This document shows positions 57,980 through 64,000 of a DNA stretch of 64,000 nucleotides, one piece after another. Each line of letters opens with the position of its first letter. Position 1 is the stretch's first letter. Source of the stretch: Ophiura sarsii (Eukaryota > Echinodermata > Ophiuroidea > Amphilepidida > Ophiuridae). Location of the stretch: positions 57,890,580 to 57,954,579 of the forward strand of contig CM069454.1 in assembly GCA_035610835.1 (NCBI GenBank), in the 5' to 3' direction. The notes beneath the pieces are model-generated. The model worked only from the letters and a program-made list of their open reading frames with translations, did not search any database and was not told where the DNA came from. The translations under genes were made by a program, and so were the position numbers.

Positions 57980-57987
57980 ATTTTGAT

Positions 57988-58398
57988 AGACTTAATTGAT
58001 TTTTAATATTTTGTTTGAATCTATAAAAATATGTTGTTTAAAACAATTTAGCCAACATTGTTTAAATTTTAAACAACATTGGTAAAATATACTTTGATTT
58101 TCATAAATTTAACCAATAATTGTTTAAAATTTAACCAAAATTGTGCAAAAATATGTTCAACAACTGTTGAGCGATTCACCGGTTAACTAACAGTTGTTTA
58201 AAAGAGCATGTTTTAATCAACTTGTTAAGAAATTATACAACGTTGTTTAAACATGCTCTTTTAAACAACTGTTAGTTAACCGGTGAATCGCTCAACGGTT
58301 GTTTAACATATTTTTGCACAATGTTGGTTAAATTTTAAACAATTATTGGGTAATTTATGAAAATCAAAACCAATGTTGTTTAAAATTTAAACAATGTT
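57988..58398. mobile_element. Near-palindromic TTGTTTAAA element, copy 2
   Basis: Almost identical to 50386-50810, with single-base differences, but it stops at AACAATGTT where unrelated sequence (TCGCGGACAATTGACCCCC) begins. It completes the larger duplicated segment P-Q-palindrome. Confidence 0.87.
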
Positions 58399-59193
58399 TC
58401 GCGGACAATTGACCCCCTTTTCAGTCGCCCAAAAGCACGGATATTTTGTTTGAACAACCCCCACTCCTTTTTCACCATTCAGGGACACTTTCTAAGAAGT
58501 CCATCTTTTTGCACAAAAAAATCGAGGAAAATACCCCTGTTTCCTATTCCCGGGACTATTTGATATATGACACAATTCTCATTCTAATTAGTCTTTTTCG
58601 CGGACATAGCCTCCAAAAAACACCCCTAATTTGTAAGATCGCGGACATAGTTTTCAAAATTACCCCTATTTTTTAAAAGAGCGGACTAAGCTTCAAGCGC
58701 GCACAAAATTCTAGTTTTTTAACTAAAATGGTCCAGAAAACGTTCCTGAAACCATTGTTAAGCTTGAATAATTAACCAATGAAAACAAATTTTGCGCAAA
58801 ATTTGGCATTTATGGACCTGAAGTGTACTCCAAGGGATTATATACACCTTTAATTGATGTTATTCATTCAACCATGAACAGTTCCTTCACATTTTTATCC
58901 GAACAGGTGACAACCATGTGTTTCAATTTTTCATGGGTTGAAAGTTTCATCAATTTGTTCAATCCCTATGCAAGAAAGTGTCATTTTTTATTGGTCATCA
59001 AATTTGATAAATGGCATGCAGCACTTCAAGGTGAAGGTTAACTGTTGGGTGAAACTTTATTGCACATTAAATGTGTAACATTTCAGTCTACATTTTACAT
59101 TTTTGTAACAGGTTAAGGAGCCTAACTGTTTTTCAGAAAAATTCACATTTCCCTGAGGGACTTATTTCTTTTGACCTGTTTATTTATGAACGC
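58399..59193. other. Non-coding interval, CGCGGACA dispersed repeat
   Basis: Repeated CGCGGACATAG and ACCCCT phrases up to 58690 relate to 20640-20890. An inverted copy of the AAGATGGCTTCAGG family lies at 58725-58770. The rest to 59193 shows nothing recognisable. Confidence 0.5.
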
Positions 59194-61840
59194 TTGTGAC
59201 ACGCCTATAGAGTCTTTTTACTCCTATAGAGTCCACACAGCACATAGAAATCCTACAGCTTACGGGTAAGCCCCGTAAGGGGCTAGAAGGGAAACTCGCG
59301 TATAAAAAACAAGTACGCAGTGATCCACCGCGTATTTTTTTGTTTTTTTGTTATTGTGGAATTTTCGTCACGCAGCTACGGAGCGTATTGCTGTACGCAC
59401 ATTTAAGCGCACTAAATAATTTGTTGCCGCGCTGTGCAGACACGCGTTCGTTATTTGATGAGCCGCATGCCGCATTGAAGGATTTAAAGTCGAGTTGCAC
59501 CCCCAAGATTATGGCTAAAAAGGGCAATAAAACAAGGCATCGGGTGATGGGGTGCATCAGCTATGCTGATCACTGTTTTAATTCCATTATGATTGTGGTT
59601 TTGCTCAATTTTTAGATGAAACGGTTGGTGAACTTTTAACTCACTTTCCAGGACTAACTTTAAAATCGCAGTGCCATTCCGTTTTCTTTTTATATTTCCA
59701 TCAACTATGCCATTTTTAAATCACCTAAAATATAATTATTATTCGTTATGTATTATTTTGTATTCAACTAAAATAGTTAACTTGTGCCCGCTAAAACCCA
59801 CGAATAACCCCGCAAAGAATATAATCACCTTTCATACACAGTTTATTTAGTGTTTTGTTGATGCTTAGCCTTTCTAAAAATGGGCAAACTGAATCAAAGT
59901 TGTGCAAGATATTTGAAAGAAATCGTCCATGTTCAAAATGGAAGCATAAAATAGGCCCTACTTACTAAAACAGCACAAATGTTACTGTTATGTCGTGCTT
60001 ATTCGGATAAGATAAACGGCATTTAGTGAAATTCAAATACATTACTATACGAGCTGTTATAAACTTTAATCCTATAGTGATATGGAACACGTGCACCTTT
60101 TTATGGTACATCTTATATTTTATAATAATAAAACATAGGCCTACTCTACATCTAAGTATCAATTCTGATTACTAGATATTCGTAGACAGAGTTGCCAATT
60201 GAATACGGTGCGGCGTTTTGTAAGAATAAGATTACTCCCAAAATGTTGATCTTTCCATCTGTTATTAGGCCTGAATCATCATGCCCTACATGCATCTTTA
60301 TTTTCAATTTTTGAAGGGCTGGGCGAGGGTTCTGATCGGTAAAAAAGGCGTTTTATAGTCGGAGCGGGTATAATGGCCCGGGCGAGGAGGACTTTAGTCT
60401 TTAGAAACCATCGAATCATCATGCCTCTATTACCACCCCACCATTCTTCCTATAGGACACTTTCGAATTCTATGAATTTCATGAAAATAAAGCACTTTTG
60501 AAAAAGTTAAAACACCTCCTAGGACTACCATCCGTAATCCGAAACGAACGTCAATATCAAGTTCAAACCTCCCCCCCCCCCCCCGACCGTTTTTCAAATG
60601 TCGCATTATTTACGAGTTTGTGATTAAATAAACTGCCCAAGACTGAGTGGTTTTTTCTGGCATTCGTTAATTTTTAACGCATTGAACATAAACATTGCAC
60701 TCGGAGCCTCCGGGAACTAGCTTTAAGAACACATGTTTGTTCAAAATCATATAAATCTTTCACCATTGTTTTCAGTGTTCTAATTTAAGTTTAAATGCCA
60801 AATCTTTTTGTAGATGTGGTTATTTTAAGAAGCGTATCGTCGCGTTGGATGCATACATCTGCAAACTCTGGCACGCGTGGCACAACATCCACATTCATTA
60901 TACTATCTTCATCATGTTCATAGATATAGCTTATGGATGCTATCTTCAGTAGATAGCATGCCGGTCCACTTGGATGTCATTGAACCTTTTCGAAAATTGA
61001 ACAATATAAGAATATATAAGACTTGTCCTACTTTGTCGCTTTAAGTTCGTTTCATTTCGTTGCGCAAATGATAAGCCCGATCAAGATAACATTGTCAGAC
61101 ATTGACGTTCATATCGCGGCCTACATGTAGGCCTATTCAGCTTTTTAAGGCATTCTCAATCAACTTTGAATATTACTTTGAAAATTTAATTGGGTGAAGA
61201 ATCAATATTTTTTGTTAGGTTTACTTAACCATAAACGTTGTGATCATGTGATAGACCTACTTGGTCAGTTGGTTTGATCGTTCGTTGGTTCGAATACGGC
61301 ACACTACTTCAAATCCATATCCTTAGTCGTCCTAGCCCAAACACTGTCCTTTCTCGAACTCCAGATATAAACCGTTGCCCCAAACGTCAACAAAATAATC
61401 ACGTTTTATTGCATTCGGGCCCGCATTCGGGTTTAAAAAAAGGGGGGGGGGGGGAAATGGCAAACTGTAACTTACGCAAGCCGCCAAGCCGCGCCTGCTA
61501 CAAAATTCAGTGCATTTCGGATAACGCGGCGTAGCACGACGCAGTTCAAACGCTAATGATGCAGTAAGAACAGGCGCGCTCAACTCATGAAAATTAACTG
61601 GAGGTCAGAATGACCTCCAGTTTGTACAGGGAGATAGGGCGCGTACTCAAGTGCGTCGGAAACAACAATTTCGCCGAGTGGCCCATCTACGCTCCGCTTA
61701 TCTATGACACAGCACTCCGTTAGCGCCCTCAACGGAATAAATCACAATAACACTAGTTTAAGATTACATCTAAATAAATCTAAATACAGAATGCTGTGTG
61801 GACTCTATAGGAGTAAAAAGACTCTATAGGCGTGTCACAA
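59194..61840. mobile_element. 2.65-kb element with 48-bp terminal inverted repeats
   Basis: Left TTGTGACACGCCTATAGAGT, continuing CTTTTTACTCC and TATAGAGTCCACACAGCA. The right end is its complement up to CGTGTCACAA at 61840. AACGC adjoins both ends (59189-59193; 61840-61844), a possible 4-5-bp target duplication. It contains a perfect inverted AGGTCA palindrome at 61596-61622. No transposase was recognised; the superfamily is open. Confidence 0.87.
61596..61622. promoter_or_regulatory. Perfect AGGTCA palindrome (steroid-receptor-type half sites)
   Basis: AACTGGAGGTCA-GAA-TGACCTCCAGTT: 12-bp perfect arms with a 3-nt spacer. The core AGGTCAnnnTGACCT equals the consensus estrogen-response element. 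This is a sequence match only; activity is unknown. Confidence 0.6.
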
Positions 61841-63248
61841 ACGCGCCCTAATTTCAGGCAATGTTTACAATAAAAGCACACATTTTCGCGCGCTTCGCCC
61901 GCATTTCCCCTCCCTCGGATTGTTTTTTCTTCTCCCACCCCCGTTTCCCCCTAAAATGTTGATGCTGGTGCCGTCACTAACCAATCACTACCCAGTAACC
62001 CCACCCACCCATGTTAACAACAAATTTGTGCGTTGTAATCAATAGGTGTTATCATATAATAAACAATGACAAAAAGTGACGTAATATTGATGGATTGGTA
62101 ATTGTCACAGCCCATTTAGCAGGGTCACACTGTGAATGAGTGCAAATCGCGTGTACATTGTACAACAACATTGTACAATCGATATGCGTGACCTGCCTAC
62201 CCATATAGGTCACAACCCGTAAATTACGTGCGTACGCATCGTCTAATCCGCTGCTTCAATTTGGCGCGAATTTTCAATAACATCTCATCATCCATGTTGA
62301 GTGTTTTGCTGTTGCAAAGCTGGTGGAGGCTGTAACTGATAAAGTTTTGGTACGATCAACTGGAGCATTTATCCGTAAGTATTAATTTTACAGAGAAATA
62401 CTGGCCAATGCTTATAATGCCATTCTTTTCAAGAAGCAGATTTCTTTTCGCTGAGAGTCGTCAATCAGTACCGGATGAGAGCCAAAATCGGCAATGTTTT
62501 ACATACGGAATAAAGAACAGGGGCAGCCATTATTTGTACAATGTAAATCAACTGCAAAACAATTTACTGCCTTGTGCTTTATTCCGTAGACACCAACAAG
62601 AATGCCATCTGATTAGACCAGGTCCTCAATTAGTCCCAATCGGTACCGTAGTGCAAGTGTACATTCGATACACGGTACCACCACCCTCCATAGACTCACG
62701 ACGTCGCGAAATTCACATTGAGTGTCAGCACCGCCGATTTTTCACCTCAATATTGTCCCCAAAATGAAGATACTTGATCAACATTAATGAACTCAATTTA
62801 TTACTACGCGTTCTAGGAATAACATGTGAGTGAAGTGCCAAAAATGGTTTTGTTTTTTTATTTATTTTTTAATCTAAAAAAATCACTCTTTGTTCAACAT
62901 TAAAAAAACTAAACATTTTTATGTCAAAACTAAAAAGGTCCCTAGAGAAGTGTCTAGATGATTTCGGTGCAATTTCAGCATTTTTTTACCAACAACTGAT
63001 TTTGCTACATTTGCAACGAATTTTGAGCCAAAAAGGTTATATTTTTGTGTCAAAATTTAAAAGAAATCAGAATTTTCGGTGAAATCTGATACCAAAATTA
63101 GACTCTCCGACTCATTACCTTTTCAAAAATGTACATCAATAATAGTTTGTTTGTTTACGCGGTCGGTCCGTACGGATACACGCATGGGTCCTGAAGGGAC
63201 CAGACTCGAGGAAAATATAATAAGCATGATGGCTGAATGAAATGATAG
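61841..63248. other. Non-coding or unassigned interval
   Basis: An open frame at 62408-62767 (119 codons) has no recognisable domain. A good donor-like CC|GTAAGTATT at 62374 precedes it, so an undetected gene cannot be excluded. 62820-63120 is AT-rich and featureless. Confidence 0.4.
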
Positions 63249-63250
63249 TA

Positions 63251-63954
63251 CAGGGTGTAGGCCTATCAAAAAAATAGGACTCTGTTTCATGATGGTGTAA
63301 TTCTTATCATAATCATTGGACCATGACCAATTTAGTCTCAATGTAAAGCCCAATTAATTATTATGATATCCTGAAAATATGAGATCAATCCGATGAAAAA
63401 TAAGAAAACTATAAGCGTACTTTGTTTAAACCATGTCATTTACTGGTTTGTACAATGAGAATTCACACAGTAACAGTCGAGTATTAAACATGAAAGTGCT
63501 CGATTTGTAACTCAATGAACCATCCACAGTGGGTTCGAGAACTGTTTAACAACACTTTTTAAGTAATTTGCACAGAATATGCATGCATCTGTTTTGCGGA
63601 TTTTGTAGCCAGTAGGCCTATTGATTTGTGCCAGAATTAAATGGATTACCAAACTAAACTTTGCTATTGACTGATAGATTATTTACTATGTTGACAATTA
63701 TTATAACGTATTGAAACGTAAACCATGTTATTTACTGGTCTGTACATGTAGATCCCATTGTACAAACCAGTTAATGACATGGTTTACGCAAAGTACGCTA
63801 GTTTTCTTATCTTGCATCGGATTGATCTTATATTTTCAGGATATCATAATCATTAATTGGGCTTTACATTGAGACTAAATTGGTCATGGTCCAATGATTA
63901 TGATAAGAATTACACCGTCATGAAACAGAGTCCTAATGTTTTTGATACACCCTG
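63251..63954. mobile_element. MITE with inverted repeats of about 200 bp, TA target (mariner-like)
   Basis: CAGGGTGTA ... TATCAAAAA at the left and TTTTTGATACACCCTG at the right, each flanked by TA. The arms pair over about 200 bp (TAGGACTCTGTTTCATGATG, TCTTATCATAATCATTGGAC, CCCAATTAAT). The unique centre has repeated AAACCATGTCATTTACTGG motifs. A TA duplication and these termini suit Tc1/mariner-derived MITEs. Confidence 0.88.
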
Positions 63955-64000
63955 TATAGTAAGAAAAGATACTGCAGTAGTGGTAACATCCACCAACTTG

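Noticed and set aside
62408..62767. 119-codon open frame with a donor-like site upstream
   Set aside because: No family recognised. The apparent donor and the next acceptor would leave an impossibly short intron, so support is insufficient.

Overview
The window is AT-rich, repeat-laden eukaryotic DNA with no bacterial gene layout. It has introns with GT..AG borders, non-LTR retrotransposon remains, many small DNA transposons with inverted ends, long satellite arrays and homopolymeric C/G runs. The octamer TAGGCCTA occurs about 18 times. CCCH zinc-finger/WWE exons of the PARP12/ZC3HAV1 type are present. I infer a large-genome marine deuterostome (echinoderm or hemichordate), but the sequence does not prove the taxon.

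Layout. 1-6950 is a 91-bp satellite with a 1639-bp higher-order repeat; the same satellite returns in opposite orientation at 14639-16672. Between them lie an 88-bp minisatellite (6955-8618), a 5'-truncated non-LTR retrotransposon on the minus strand (about 8924-10391), several MITEs, an (ACAG)n tract and 164-bp repeats carrying DR1 nuclear-receptor motifs. 18140-43121 holds the only convincing protein-coding content: two four-exon modules on the minus strand (A at 36687-43121, B at 18140-34698). Each encodes CCCH finger / CCCH+WWE / WWE-WWE / WWE+CCCH+WWE pieces of a PARP12/ZAP-like protein, and all exon borders and phases can be derived. Length and phase arithmetic shows one-base disruptions in A exon 3, A exon 4 and B exon 1. 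No PARP catalytic exon is visible. The introns hold a foldback element, a duplicated 1.49-kb block with a tRNA-Asn-like gene, a GC-rich inverted-terminal-repeat element, a 28-bp satellite between inverted repeats, and a 100-N assembly gap (36105-36204).

43.5-64 kb has no convincing gene. It contains a 26-bp satellite in two opposite-facing copies, at least six terminal-inverted-repeat elements, and a mosaic at 49.2-58.4 kb in which duplicated copies act as empty sites. These give target duplications for a Harbinger-like insertion (TTA) and a 2.6-kb insertion (ATTTTGAT).

Apart from the zinc-finger/WWE modules and the tRNA-like genes, nearly everything can be assigned to repeats. Most long open frames are artefacts of satellites, poly-C/poly-G runs or antisense tRNA.
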